A stretch of DNA of 64,000 nucleotides, from positions 66,025,072 through 66,089,071 of the forward strand of contig OU862907.1 of the NCBI GenBank assembly GCA_917880885.1, in the 5' to 3' direction. The translations under genes and the position numbers were made by a program. Positions 10,999 to 22,952 of this stretch are shown here, piece by piece (the first letter of the stretch is position 1; each line of letters begins with the position of its first letter). The notes under the pieces are model-generated. The model made no database searches. It was given only the letters and a program-made list of their open reading frames with translations, and was not told the origin of the DNA. Source of the stretch: Limnephilus marmoratus (taxonomy: Eukaryota > Arthropoda > Insecta > Trichoptera > Limnephilidae).

Positions 10999-13689
10999 AT
11001 GGCTAATTCTACCACCCTGCCCTCCGCGCTACGTTTGGCATTTTGGAACGCAAACGGTCTTGACAAAAACATACAAGAACTACCCATTTTCACCAATACA
11101 CACAACCTTGACATTTTACTCATCAACGAAACTCACCTAAATCCATCTCATATACCAAAAATAGCAAACTACACACTACAGAAACGACAGACTACATTCA
11201 CGTGGTGGCGGCACCGCTATCTACGTGAAGACAAAAATCGCCTACCAACACAACATCACCCCTACACTATCTTCACTAGAAAGTACATCCATCACCATTT
11301 TCACCAAACACTCAGGGCCTTTGAGAATTAATTCGATTTATCACCCACCAAACAAGACTTTACAAAAGTCCGATATCGAATTACTTCTCAGAGGTGACAC
11401 CCCTACCATTCTGGCGGGTGATTTTAACGCTAAACACCCGGATTGGAATTCTAGGCTGATAAACAAAAACGGACGCATACTTCACAAATTCTCACAAACT
11501 CACCGACCTAAACATCGCTGGACCCGTGGAACCGACTTTCTTTTCATCCATGGGCCACAGACCGGATATTTTAGACATCGCTTTACTATACAAAACTCCC
11601 TGGACGTACTGTATCGAAACCATCAGCGATCTCTCATCTGATCACAATCCCGTGTTGCTAACCCTGAATGAATTCTAGAATCTCCCCCCCACTAAAATCA
11701 ACAACAAACTGATTGGACGTATTTTTCGCACAGAGTCGGGGAAAAATTAATAATAAATTCATCCATCCTAAACCCCACAGAACTTGACATTGCGGTCGAC
11801 AATTTCGCAGATATTATTATGTCCGCAATAGAGGATTCCTCCAAACCCCTCCCCGAACGACCCCAAATAAATCTCAGAGAAAACCTCCCAAATTCAATTA
11901 AAGATCTCATCAAAACAAAAAATACCCTTCGCCGCCACTGACAAAAATATTAAAATCCAAGATTGAAAACCACGATCAATCGCATTCAAGCCCTCATTAG
12001 GAAAAAATTACAAGAACATTCTAACTCTACGTGGAACATGAAACTTCAAGAGATAAACCCACAGGACGGATCCCTGTGGAAATTATCCAAAACTCTCCAA
12101 GCCACTCCTTTTCCAAACCACCCGATTCACGCCGAAAACGGTCTAGTTTTTGATGCCCTGAACAAGGCGGAAGCGTTCGCCGACAGCCTAGAAATTCAAT
12201 TCAGTCCCAGCTTCAAACACGCAGATCTAAATCACATAGCAAATGTAAACCGCAAAATAAATAGCATATTAAATCACCTCCCCCCCCCACAAACATCCAC
12301 TTCACGACTCCGACCGAAGTTATTCGTGCCATAAATGGCCGAAAAAATAAAAAAGCTCCCGGGCCGGATGGCGTCACAAATTTTGCTCTGAAAGCACTGC
12401 CCAAGAAAGGAATACTAGCAATAGTAAACCTGATTAACACAGCCCTCAGACTAGGCTATTTCCCCAAAAGTTGGAAACATGCGCACGTCATAGTTCTCCC
12501 GAAACCGGGAAAAGATCCGCTCTTCTGCGAAAATCATCGACCAATCAGTCTACTTTCAAATATAGGAAAAATCTACGAACAAATCCTACTCACTCGGCTC
12601 CTCAAGCACATTAACGAGGTATCAACCCTACCTGAAGAGCAACACAGCTTTAGAGAAAAACACTCCACTCTCCATCAACTCTTGCGAGTCTCGGAAATCA
12701 TCATTGAGGGATTTAACTCAAATCATTCAACTGGTGCTATTTTCCTAGACATCGCTAAAGCTTTCGACGAGGTCTGGACAAACGGTCTCCTTCTCAAACT
12801 CCACGACATAGACATCGACCGTCAACTCCTCGGTGTCCTAAAATCTTTTCTCCGCCTACGCACCTTCCAAGTGAAATACAAGGGCGCCCTCTCAAAAAAA
12901 CGTTTCATGTCAGCAGGGGTGCCACAAGGATCTCTGCTGTCACCAATCCTCTTCAATGTCTATACAAATGACATTCCCCTCTCAGTTGACAAAAACTCAC
13001 ATACCACTCTCTATGCAGACGATACCACCGCTATGGTGAGATACAGTTCTTCCAGGATGATAACCCACCGACTTCAAATCAACATAAATAATCTCCAAGA
13101 CTGGTATGACCTGTCGCGTATAGACGTGAATCCCTCAAAAAGTGTAGCTGTATTTTTCTCCCGCAAAAAGGAAGACAGCGTACCCATAGAGGAAATAAAA
13201 ATGTACGACCAGGTCATACCGTGGCAAAACACCGCCAAATATCTTGGAGTTACACTTGACAGACGACTAAATTGGAAACCACACATCAAAAACACACTGA
13301 CCAAAGCAAAGAAAATATCCGGTTCTTTACACCCCTTACTAAATTCAAACACAAAGACATCAATTCAAAACAAACTACTTGTATACAAAACCATCGAATA
13401 CGCATCGCCCATATGGGCTACAGGCAACACCAAACGACTCGAATCATACCAAAATGTCACACTTTAATTTACAAAAAAATTTACAAAAAGTCCCTGGTTT
13501 GTCCGAAATTCAATTATAAACTCCGACACAAATGTGCCACCCCTGAAACAACATATGGTAGAATTAGCCAAAACTTCCTATGCAAAACTTCCTATACATC
13601 CAAACCCCAGTATAGCTTGTCTCGGGCGTCAAAGACCCGAAAAAAATCCGACCTTCCCCTATCCCATCTCCATTACATTCCCCTCTTGA
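10999..13689 (+). pseudogene. Jockey-like LINE ORF2 (AP-endonuclease and reverse transcriptase), multiply broken
   Basis: ORF2 nicks the target and copies the RNA. The endonuclease starts with FWNANGL and a catalytic-type INETHL, then in another frame LAGDFNAKHPDWNS. The reverse transcriptase reads in one frame from about 12304: KAPGPDGVTNFAL, HRPISLLSNIGKIYE, FLDIAKAFDEVW, GVPQGSLLSPILFNVY and the active-site TLYADDTT at about 13010. The lesions are a frame change at about 11200-11330, several stops at 11640-11960, a frame change near 12300, and a stop at 13465-13467. After that stop the same frame continues (SPWFVRNSIINSD, typical Jockey C-terminus) to TGA at 13687-13689. No RNase H domain is seen, which fits the Jockey clade. 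Confidence 0.85.
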
Positions 13690-13997
13690 AATAAAAAGTA
13701 CAAAACGCAACCAAAAATACAAAAAATATATTATTACAAAAAAAAATCAACACAAATCAAAAACTCATACATAAATCAAAAATACCTACAGATCAAAAAA
13801 TAATAATAATAATACAAAAAAATATAGTTAAAGCCCTATAAGTTGATATAGGCAGCCCACACTTCGGGTAGAAAAAAACCATCCCCCAGGTACTTTTACA
13901 CCCTCAGTTCTCGAGAAATAGAGATTGAGTTCTCTGCACCTCGCAAAATCCAATACGATATCGTGGCGCTTCCGCGGCGGATGCGCCACCGCTCTCT

Positions 13998-14510
13998 CTT
14001 ACCGTGTCGAAAAACACCAGTTGAAGGAAATAAATAGTATAAAGCTTTTTTTTTTCCCATCGACTACTACTATTTAGACAGGTATTTTGTCAAAAGTCCC
14101 CGCCCCTACCCCCCTTGCTCCCCCCCTGTGCCCCCCCAAACATGAAAAGTGTAATGGTTTTGTAAATCGCATCTATCTCGATTACTAAACAACATATAGG
14201 ATTGTAATTTTTTTATTCTCTTTGCTATAATATTATCTACAATTAATGTCCTGTTAACTTTCGTCGTAACTTTTACCGTTTGTTTGTAATTCGTATGAAA
14301 AGGTAAAAATTTGTATATTTCTTGGAACGTAATTTTACTTTTTGTCACAGAACTTTTCAGGCCGACATTTTATGAAAAAAATGTTTCCTACAAAGATTGT
14401 AGCCCTTTCTATGAGCTATAAAATAATATATTTTTAGGTGTACTTTATGGCAAGGAAATGCCAGATATCAACCGTAAATGCTTGGTGCGCACCATCTCTG
14501 CGGCGCTCCG
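13998..14510. repeat. Right inverted arm flanking the Jockey-like LINE
   Basis: It mirrors 8576-9085: AACACCAGTTGAAGGAA at 14013, the C-rich patch at 14098-14140, and GATATCAACCGTAAATGCTTGGTG (read in two parts) near 14462-14485. The minus-strand frame at 14106-14348 is simply the counterpart of the frame at 8739-8984 in the other arm. Confidence 0.85.
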
Positions 14511-15080
14511 CGGCAGCCGATTCATTGCCGCAATACTCATGTTGGTCCAGGCAACGAAGACCAAAAAATACCAAATAAGGGAAATAATTCATGTAGAAGC
14601 CAATTTTAGCACAGCTGTAGGGGAAGGTGTTCTTAACAAAATACTAAAAGTACTGTGGGTGGGGGTGGAGCTAAGGGGGAGGGGGGGGGGGGGTTTAAAG
14701 GTCCCTCTTTTCAGTTTTCCGTTAATAACTCAAAAACTACTGCCTCTAGCGAAAAATTGTTCAGGTACTAAATTATCTACGTAAAATTTTCTACAAAAAA
14801 TGTTCTATAAATTTTTTTTGTTAGGATCAATGCTTAAGGAGATAAGGAGGGGGGAAAATGTAAAATAAAAAAAAACTGTTTTAATTTTTAAAAATGAAAT
14901 GTTTGTCGGTAAAAATGAAATGCTTATTGTTAAAAAATCAAATAATTAGTGCTTAAGGATGTACCTTGAACATTAAATTTTGTCGAAATCTAAACTTTCA
15001 TCGTCATCAATGCTGTCTTCGACGGGGGCTCCGTTCATACATGAGCCGAGGCAGTTCTCTGATCGAGTCGGTCGAAGTGT
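14511..15080. other. Intergenic, no gene seen
   Basis: AT-rich with a G-run at about 14680-14694. The open frame at 14458-14784 begins in the repeat arm and runs into this G-run; it looks non-coding. Confidence 0.45.
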
Positions 15081-18000
15081 GGTGATTTCCTAGATGAATC
15101 CAACCTTTTTCTTTTGAATGACGGATCTCCTACTAGAATCTCTCGCCCCAACACAAACCCCAGTGCAGTGGATCTCTCCATATGCTCTACTAATCTGGCA
15201 CCTCTCTCCTCGTGGGTGGTGTCCCCCGACCCTTGCTCCAGTGGTCATTTCCCGATCACCATCACTTATCAAACTTCTTTCCATTCAGACAAGCTCCACA
15301 TTTCAACAAAGATTAAAACAAAATACACCAAATGGGACGAATTTAACTCGCATATGGATAAGTTTATACAAAATTTACCTTCTATCGATACATTATCTGT
15401 CAAAGATGACTACGATAACTTCAAATCAATGCTCATAACTGCAATTAATAAATCAAATCCTCCGCCTAAAATCAAATCTCTCAAAAAACTCCCTCCGACT
15501 CCCTGGTGGGATGAGGAATGTTCCAAGGTAGTGAGAATTCGGAAAGCTAAATCTCTTTCTTATCGTCACAATATGACTATGAAGAACTATCTCATATACA
15601 AAAATGCCGAAGCCAATGCCAAAAGGGTATTGAGGTCAAAAAAAAGATCCGGGTGGTACAACTTCTGCAGTTCTGTATCTCCGAGCACTCCAATTTCGGA
15701 AGTTTGGTCTATGATTCGAATATTTCGATCCTCCTTCAGTTCAACATCTCCTCGAGCATCTCATTCTAAATGGATAGATGAGTTCTTGGACAAAATTGCC
15801 CCCCCTTAAATAACTCCCATCCACAACACTCCTATGTCTGATCATTGGCTAGACTCTCCATTCATTTTAATTGAATTAAAAAAATGTTTATCAACAGTCA
15901 AGGACTCATCTCGAGGCAGAGATGGTATACCTTATAGCATTATCAAAAATAGTAATGATAATGTTCTAAATCACTTCTTAAGCATCTTAAATAAAATATT
16001 CCAGACTGGCATAATTCCTGATGACTGGAGTTCTCAAATAATCATTCCAATCCTAAAATTAAACAAATCACCCAATTCTGGATCCAACTATAGGCCAATT
16101 GCTCTTTCATCCACCCTTATTAAAATTTATGGAAAATTAATTAAAAACAGGTTAGAATTTTTTGTCGAGAGTAATCATCTTCTCTCTCCATCTCAATTTG
16201 GATTTAGAAAAAAAAATCCACGCAAGATAACCTTGCCATCATCAGCACTGATATTAATTTATCCATTTCTAACAAAGAAGTATGTCTTGCAGTCTTTATA
16301 GACATAGAAGGCGCCTTTGACAATGTTTCCATCCCAATTCTTAAGAAAAAACTTTTAGGCCTTGGCTTACCCCTCATGTTTGTCCAATCTATTGTTAATC
16401 TTTTTCTCGATAGGGAAATTTTCATTGAGCTACCAGATGTTACTCCTCAGAGTAGGTCAATTTGGAAGGGCTTACCCCAAGACGATGTATTATCCCCCTT
16501 ACTGTATAATATATACACACATGATATGCATGTTATTGAGTTCGCGGATGACATAGCTTTCTTCTAATCATCCAAAATTATCCCACCCGCCGTCAAATAT
16601 CTTAATGAAGCCATGGATGCCCTTTGCACATGGCTCACTTTAAATGGTCTTGAACTTTCAGTCCAAAAGAGTCGGTGCGTCACCTTCTCAAACCGTCATA
16701 ATAACCCCCCTGTTCAAATTTTATTTAAAAACTCTCCAATCCCCAATGTCTCCGAAGTTAAATTTTTGGGAGTAACATTTGATAGGAAACTTAAATGGTC
16801 TTCCCATATTCATAATATTGTTACTAAATGTGAAAAAAATTTAAATATCATCAGATCATTGACTGGCGTTTGGTGGGGTGCACACCCTATCTGCATTAAG
16901 TTGCTTTACAACGCACTTATTCGAAGCCATCTCGACTATGCCTGCCCACTTTTTAGTACTGCATCCAAAAATGCACTCAGCAAATTAGACAAAATTCAAT
17001 CAAAGTCATTGCGAATAATAACTAGAGCCATGCAATCGTCGCCCATCAATTCTCTTCAAGTAGAATGTTCTGATCCTCCACTTTATTTAAGACATCAACT
17101 ATTTGCTGACAAATTTGTTCTTAAATGTTTAAAATCTAAATGCCACCAGGTTATTCCCAGAGTGTCGTTGTTCAAAGACTCAACACATTTATCTACAATC
17201 AGAGCTCGAACTAAATCTCTTCCTGCCATCTGTAAAAATTTTCGTTCTCTCTCAGAGCGTCAAATTATCCAAAATGATCTTCTTCCATTATTCAAAATAA
17301 AATATAGTCACGTCACCCTATCCCCAACAATTTTAGAAGGGATCGGCATCCTTAAAAGTCATTCCAATCTTCCAGCCCGTACTGTCAATAATATGTTCAA
17401 AGACATTATTTCTTCTAAATGGCCCAACACTTCTCTTTTATTTACTGATGGCTCCAAATCTCCAGACTCTCCTAACTCTGGTATAGGTATTAACGTTTAC
17501 CACAATAATTCTAATGAAAGAATATTTTATTTAATTTCAAACTAATTTTCAATATTTTCTGCCGAGTGCATTGCAATATTTGAATCTCTCAAATATATAA
17601 TAAAAAATAATTTTGAACATTCACTTGTTCTCTCTGACTCTCTCAGTTCCCTCCAAAAACTTAAAACAAGTCCTCTTCTTCATCCTGATGATCACTTTGT
17701 ATGTCTTATTCGAGTATTGATAACCTCCATTCAAAGCTCTGGAAAAACTGTCACTCTGATTTGGATTCCTGGACATGTTGGCATAGTGGGTAACGATATT
17801 GCTGATTCCTTGGCAAAACAAGGAGCGTCTAACCCTACCGTTACCCTCGTAAACCATATTCCCCTGTCTGATATTTTTTCCATCATCAAAGATAGATCCC
17901 GCAATGTTTGGACAGAGTATTGGAACATTGCTAGTCAATCCAAGGGTGCCCGCTACGCCTCAATACAAAGGACTATCCCATCAAAACCGTGGTTTCAAAA

Positions 18001-18165
18001 ATTTCCCCATTTTTCCAAAAAAGAAATTTCCATACTTATTCGAATGAGAATCAGACATTGTTCCGTTCCTCTCACCTTTTTAAAATTCATGTGCTTGACT
18101 CCCCAGATTGTACGTTCTGTGGTCTAGATGTGGGAACTTTAAATCACATTTTTTTTTGTTGTTGT
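15081..18165 (+). pseudogene. I-like non-LTR retrotransposon ORF2 (endonuclease end, RT, RNase H, CCHC), 5' truncated
   Basis: The coding remnant starts inside the endonuclease (FLLNDGSPTRI, then a GHFPI motif near 15243). The reverse transcriptase follows: RGRDGIPYSII, NYRPIALSSTLIKIY, FIDIEGAFDNV, a degenerate GLPQDDVLSP and active-site EFADDIAFF near 16545. An RNase H domain shows FTDGSKS (about 17440), SAECIAIFESL, LSDSLSSL and IPGHVGIVGNDIAD (about 17770). The C-terminal zinc motif reads CTFCGLDVGTLNHIFFCC near 18115-18165. RNase H after RT places it in the I group. Lesions are stops at 15807, 16565 and 17543 and frame changes near 16215 and 18000-18090. Sequence changes to Penelope-derived DNA at about 18166. 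Confidence 0.85.
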
Positions 18166-18810
18166 TTGTTTTTGGGGTGTTATGCCGTGTTACGCTACCT
18201 CCTCCTTTAGCCAACGTTTCAGACAGCGTTACAGTGTCCATCATCAGGGCAGATGTGTTAATGTTAGTGGTAAAATGTGTGCTTAAGTACTTTGAAGCAA
18301 TACCGTGTTGCCAGCTCCACTCCACTGCGACCTGGAATTACAGTATACTTGAAGATGGTTTTCTGCATTTAGCTTTGGTGTAGCCGTCAATTACCGGATA
18401 CCAAGAGCTATTGAGCTTAGCTCCGTCGTCTCTATTAATGTTTATAGGATTTTTATGAATTTCAATTGCCTCTGTAATTAGGCGTGCTCTATAAGTTTTG
18501 GGTCTTCCCAGGACTTCAGGAACAAATCCAAAGTAATGGCCGGTTTCAATTAAATGCTCGGCGATTGCCGATTTGTCAGGGTGGCCAAGTTTACACGCTC
18601 GAAAGTGCTCCGATATCCTTTTGGAGATCGTCCGCTCTGTCTGGCCCACATAGACTTTATCACATCCGGAACAGCTGAGTTTATATACTCCATCTGTTTC
18701 CAGAGGAAACTTGGTCTTTGCAGACCGCAGTAGGTTTTGTATTTTTGGAAAATACAAAACCTACTGTCTGAACTCCACTCCAATCTTCCATAAAATTCTG
18801 AAATTTGCAC
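18166..18810 (-). pseudogene. Penelope-like element fragment with GIY-YIG endonuclease
   Basis: The minus-strand frame 18757-18338 encodes a GIY-YIG nuclease module: GVYKLSCSGCDKVYVGQT, then ISKRISEH, AEHLIETGH and an ITEAIEIHKN stretch. These are the hallmarks of the endonuclease that Penelope-like elements carry after their reverse transcriptase. The frame ends at 18338. The 3' region toward 18166 has a CTGATGATG...TCTGAAACGTTGG block, a motif common near Penelope 3' ends. Upstream, a second frame continues to about 18810 (FYGRLEWSSDSR), so the copy is frameshifted at the palindrome 18730-18766 and the RT domain is missing. It abuts the I-like LINE tail to tail. Confidence 0.85.
18730..18766. 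repeat. Near-perfect palindrome inside the Penelope fragment
   Basis: AGTAGGTTTTGTATTTT is followed within a few bases by its reverse complement AAAATACAAAACCTACT. It lies exactly where the two Penelope reading frames part, so it is probably a templated rearrangement. Confidence 0.8.
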
Positions 18811-19100
18811 ATTTATATAAAATTAATATATAAATTCACCTTTCCTTTCTCTGAAATTATAAATGATGGCCTAGAACACCCTTGAAGGGTGAAAGCCAGA
18901 AATAATTGAAAAAAAAAATGTTCCTGCTCGCTCTTCTTACCTACAGACAGCTCCGTTATCTAGCACGTAGCTTAATGACTTATATTGTGCAAATAAATGT
19001 TCATCTCGACCACGCGTCTATTATTATTAAGATCTGCAAGATCACACATATATCACGCGTACACAAAAGTATAAATAACAACTATTAAAATATTAAAGAG
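18811..19100. other. Intergenic, no gene seen
   Basis: AT-rich. The 18906-19088 frame has no recognisable features. Confidence 0.4.
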
Positions 19101-19101
19101 T

Positions 19102-19445
19102 TTATTTAGTTATTGTATGTGTGGAGTATTTTTTTGAGGAGAGGAAGGAATGAACATTGGTCTTGAAGAGACCCATGTTGTAGGAAGGATGAAACACAGA
19201 CGCCAGCAAATCATTCCACAGCCGAGCTGTTGAACACAAGAACGAGTCGAAGAAACGACCCGTTCTCATGTGACAACCGTGTACAAATGTTGGGCACACG
19301 TTTGGCGTGTTTCCCGACTATGCACCGGTGCCGAAGGGATCAATGACGCTAGTTCCTCGGAGCATTTTCCATTGTAATACCGGTAGAACAAGTATAGCAT
19401 TCCCACCCGACGCCTGTGCTCTAAAGATTGCAATCCGTCTGTTAA
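19102..19445 (-). pseudogene. 3' fragment of the CR1/Jockey-like LINE ORF2
   Basis: Read on the minus strand, LLTDGLQSLEHRRRVGML, FYRYYNGKCSEELASLIP and then FDSFLCSTARLWNDLLASVF match the last ~110 residues of the intact ORF2 at 35676-38624. A frameshift separates the two blocks near 19270-19300. It is a 5'-truncated, older insertion of the same family. Confidence 0.85.
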
Positions 19446-19849
19446 TAATATAATGTATGTATTGTAAATATTATTATAATCATCATGTTGTGAAACTGTC
19501 TTCGGATTTAAGTGTGGAGGGAGGTGGTGAATGTATGTCTTGCGGTATGAACGAGCAGGGGCGGCCCTAGGGCGGTGCGAGCGGTGCGACCGCACACGGC
19601 GCCGTCGTAAGGGGGGCGCCGAAAACACCCGACCACAGACCGACTATCTATCGATCGTGCGCTTCAATCGTGTGATCGGTGCGGGGAGCAAGCAGTGTTG
19701 CCAACGTAGGCGGTTTTACGCCATTTAGGCTACTCAGGACGAGAATCGGCGACGAAAAAATCTAAAAGGCGACTGGTCGCCTATTAGGATACTTCAGAGA
19801 CAAGTTATTTAAATCAGCCGAATCGCAAATAATTAAGAAAAAAAATACA

Positions 19850-20098
19850 ATAATGCTGTCGCTGAAAGAATTTTCAGCATATTGGGGACAATCAAAACAA
19901 TCATGGACTTTGCAAACGCATCGCAATTGCTGAAAAACTGCTCGAAATTTGTGAAGCAGTACCGGACTTATTAGTCTGCTCAAATAACAGCTAAGGAAAT
20001 AGCTTCCCAGGCTGGAATAGATTCTACGCATGAGCCAGTCCGATCCCGAAGAAAGAAACGATTATTTGAATATGAAGCTGCAGATGCAGAAAAGTAAA
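19850..20098 (+). pseudogene. hAT transposase remnant
   Basis: On the plus strand a conceptual reading gives QLLKNCSKFVKQYRTY, a stop, then TAKEIASQAGIDS and RSRRKKRLFEYEAAD. This resembles the segment of hAT transposases of the ZMYM1-like type in which a basic RRKK..FDYEA-like motif follows an IA..LGI-like helix. It contains at least one stop and lacks the catalytic residues. The assignment rests on a short motif plus its position inside a hAT element, so it is moderate. Confidence 0.5.
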
Positions 20099-20395
20099 AA
20101 AATAATTTCGTATTCTTCTACAACTTCATAATCAACTTACTTTTTCTACTCATCAATATGTAGGTACGATTGTTATTTTTGGCGTCGGTGTCAGCAAAGG
20201 TACCCGGCCCGGCGTGTTCACTTGACAGCTCCCCGCACCGCCGAGGCCCCGCTCTCGCCTCTCCAACTCGACACCGACTCCAAAAGTAACAATCGTACCT
20301 TCATATTGATGATTAGAAAAAATTAGTTTACTAGCTTTCAAATAAAAAAGAATCATCAATATCGGTTCACCCAGTCGAAAGTTCTGAGGTAACAA
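20088..20395. mobile_element. Truncated copy of the nested hairpin MITE
   Basis: The left arm (AAAAGTAAAAAAATAATTTC onward, through ACGATTGTTATTTTTGG) duplicates 20788-20925. The right arm (CGACACCGACTCC, AACAATCGTACC) is present but stops short. The middle shares GGTACCCGGCCCGGCGTG with the second copy. Confidence 0.7.
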
Positions 20396-20410
20396 ACATA
20401 AAAAAAATAT

Positions 20411-20434
20411 ATAATAATAATAATAATAATAATA
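20411..20434. repeat. (TAA)n microsatellite
   Basis: Uninterrupted TAA repeats, just before an AATTTATAAAGCGCCGTTTT phrase that recurs near 55315. Confidence 0.85.
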
Positions 20435-20737
20435 ATTGGATAATTTATAAAGCGCCGTTTTTGTGAAAAATCACCTCAAGGGCGCTGTACAATTTATTAG
20501 GAATGCTTAGGTTCGAACTGATTTTACTATTTACGAATGGATACAGAAATATAGTCGAATTGAGAACCTCCTTTTTTGAAGTCGTTTAAAAAACATATGT
20601 TTGATTACATTTATTTGATTAAATCTTCGAAATCAATAAAAACACTAGAACACAACTTTTCTTGCTTTTGCCCTTGCGAATTTTTTTATTAAATCAGAAT
20701 AATTTAACCCTTGGGCAATATCATTCTCAATTGATAC

Positions 20738-21186
20738 AAACAAAAATTTTAACAAAACAAAAAAAACGACTTAAAAAAATGCACTAAAAAGTAAAAAAAT
20801 AATTTCGTATTCTTCTACAACTTCATAATCAACTTACTTTTTCTACTCATCAATATGTAGATACGATTGTTATTTTTGGAGTCGGTGTCAGTCAAGGTAC
20901 CCGGCCCGGCGTGTTCACTTGACAGCTCCCCTCCCACCGTGGCCCCACTCTCGCCTCTCGCCTCGTCTAGTCGCACGTACGACACAAGCACATCTCACCT
21001 ATAACTATGTATGTAGTTAAAAACCTATCTTGGCTGACACCGACTTACAAAATAACAATCTTACCTACATATTGACGAGTAGAAAAAGTAAGTTGATTAT
21101 AAAGTGTAGAAGAATACGAAATAATTTGTTTACTTTTTAGTGTATTTTTTTAAGTCGTTTTTTGTTTTGTTAAAATTTTTGTTTTT
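20738..21186. mobile_element. Nested ~449-bp hairpin MITE with long inverted arms
   Basis: The outer arms AAAATTTTAACAAAACAAAA and TTTTGTTAAAATTTTTG pair. Pairing continues inward through AAAAAGTAAGTTGA-type and ACGATTGTTATTTTTG-type sequence for about 140 bases per arm. The loop is GC-rich with CGGCCCGGCGTGTTCAC. It lies inside the hAT element. Confidence 0.75.
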
Positions 21187-21337
21187 TCCTGATATTATTT
21201 CTCATCTGTCCTACTAGGTACTTCAATTAAAGTTGCATAACTGTATAGAAAGAGCTCTATTTATGTTAGGAGGGGGGGCGCCACCAAGAGATTTCGCACC
21301 ACCTAATAATTTAGCTAGGGCCGCCCCTGTGAACGAG

Positions 21338-22474
21338 ACATGCGTGTATGAATGAGACAGCATGAGGAACATATAAAAGGGTGTGATTGTTGTCCATTGT
21401 GCCCTTTGCCATGCCATGAGACTCCCTACGAAGCACCATCATAACCATCTCGGAATAATCGTAACTAGACTACCTACGTCTTATTATTGGCATTATATCC
21501 AAACTGAGATCATCACTATCAGAGGAATCTGGATCCATATAACGGAGTCCAGAATATTATGGGATAACCGGCAACGGTCATCACACTAATTGATACCGAA
21601 AGTGTCGGTAATTGTAATTGTCGACGGTATTGTGAACGACTCGTATCCCGCTACCGCCGGCCGCCATTCTAAAACACCTGTAGATCATCAAAATCCCATC
21701 CCCGTCCCAAAACGCGATTGCGATTCAGCCGAGTTGTCCATTTCACGCAAGGAATTAATCATTTGTCATAGTCAATGGTCCTGAGATGGTCATAAGGTCT
21801 CCGCCGTCCCGTCCCGTCCCGTCCGTGTCCCAGGTATCTAGTCTGTCGCTATCGGAGATTGTCCGAAGTGCTTTATTCAGGAATTGAAACCAAAGTCTTT
21901 TTCACTTGTGTCATCATTGTCCCTAGTAAATCTCAGACTCAGGAATGACGTCATAATGTCGATGATGTGATTCATTCTGTAGGAATATAAGTAGTATAAG
22001 AAGTATATGTATTATAGTATTCTTACTTATTTTTTATACCTAATATAATTACCTCCGCGTGCCAAGCCTTCAATTTTTATTACATAGTTAGTCGAAAACT
22101 TTCGACTTTGAATCCGAACATCTGCTAGAAAAGTGAGCAAAAATAGTGCACTTGTTATCGTTTTTTTTGGTACGTACGAAAGATATTGGAATACAAGTAC
22201 CTACCTACTTTTAGACGTAGATCTTGGGTAGATAAAATATGTAAATTTGTATATATTATAAGGCCAATCAGCTGTTGTCAGCTGTCATAAAGTACTCATC
22301 TTAATGTTAAAATGTATGTTTATATTCGATCACTTGAAGTCTTCGATATACTTGATCGAAGCTTGAAGTGCAACAATTTTAAGTTTAATAAATAAAATAA
22401 AATTAGTAAAACTTTAGGGGTGAAACAAAAAACTGTTTAATTTAATGATGTAATTGCTAGCAATAAATACATTT
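21338..22474. other. Intergenic, no gene seen
   Basis: Includes a short (GTCCC)n tract near 21809-21832. Several short open frames have no recognisable domain. Confidence 0.45.
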
Positions 22475-22479
22475 TACAT

Positions 22480-22832
22480 ACGAAAAATAACGACACTAAA
22501 AAAAGACAAACACATACATCTAAGTATAGGATTTAGCCTGCGAGATAATAAGATAGAATAATCGGTCTCCTCTTTGTGTGGTGCTTCGTAGCCTATTGGT
22601 CTCTCTTTGTGAGGTGCTTCGTAGCCTCCCCACTTATTGTGATTTGAAATGAAACGAAAAAGCGACACTAAAAAGAGACAAACACATTAATGTATAGATT
22701 TTTGCCTGCAAGATAATGAGATAGAATAATCGGTTCCTCTTTGTGCGGTAGCCAATCAGTCTCCTCTTTGTGCAGTGCTTCGTAGCCTTCCGGTCTCCTG
22801 TGCGGTGTTTCGTAGCCTCCCCATTCTTTTTT
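22480..22832. repeat. Two ~185-bp direct repeats built from a shorter GTGCTTCGTAGCCT unit
   Basis: The block CGACACTAAAAA..GACAAACACAT, then GATAGAATAATCGGT, occurs twice (from about 22490 and 22668). Each copy ends in several short repeats of CTCTTTGTG.GGTGCTTCGTAGCC. The minus-strand frames here are repeat translations. Confidence 0.75.
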
Positions 22833-22952
22833 TTTTTTTTGGGAATTAATTGAATTAAAGGAATGAATAAAAGGAATCAATTCAAAAGGCCGGGGGAATC
22901 AGACTGAATCCATTCACTCCTGGGAATCGTTCTGCCCACGTCTAATGGTAAC

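Larger units (their letters stand above)
9104..13997 (+). mobile_element. Jockey-like non-LTR retrotransposon, near full length, inactivated
   Basis: The element has a C-rich 5' leader (9104-9350), a gag-like ORF1 with three zinc knuckles (9351-10947), an endonuclease plus reverse transcriptase ORF2 (10999-13689), and an A-rich 3' region. It fills the loop between two inverted arms of an unrelated repeat. Frameshifts and stops in both ORFs mean it cannot move by itself. Its exact 5' and 3' ends are not resolved. Confidence 0.8.
19556..21329. mobile_element. hAT-family DNA transposon, 1774 bp, with 8-bp target duplication
   Basis: The ends are CAGGGGCGGCCCTAG and its exact reverse complement. 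TGAACGAG flanks it on both sides (19548-19555 and 21330-21337), an 8-bp duplication typical of hAT insertion. The interior keeps only a fragment of a transposase-like reading frame (about 19850-20098) and is otherwise filled by a (TAA)n microsatellite and two related hairpin MITEs. It is non-autonomous now. Confidence 0.92.
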
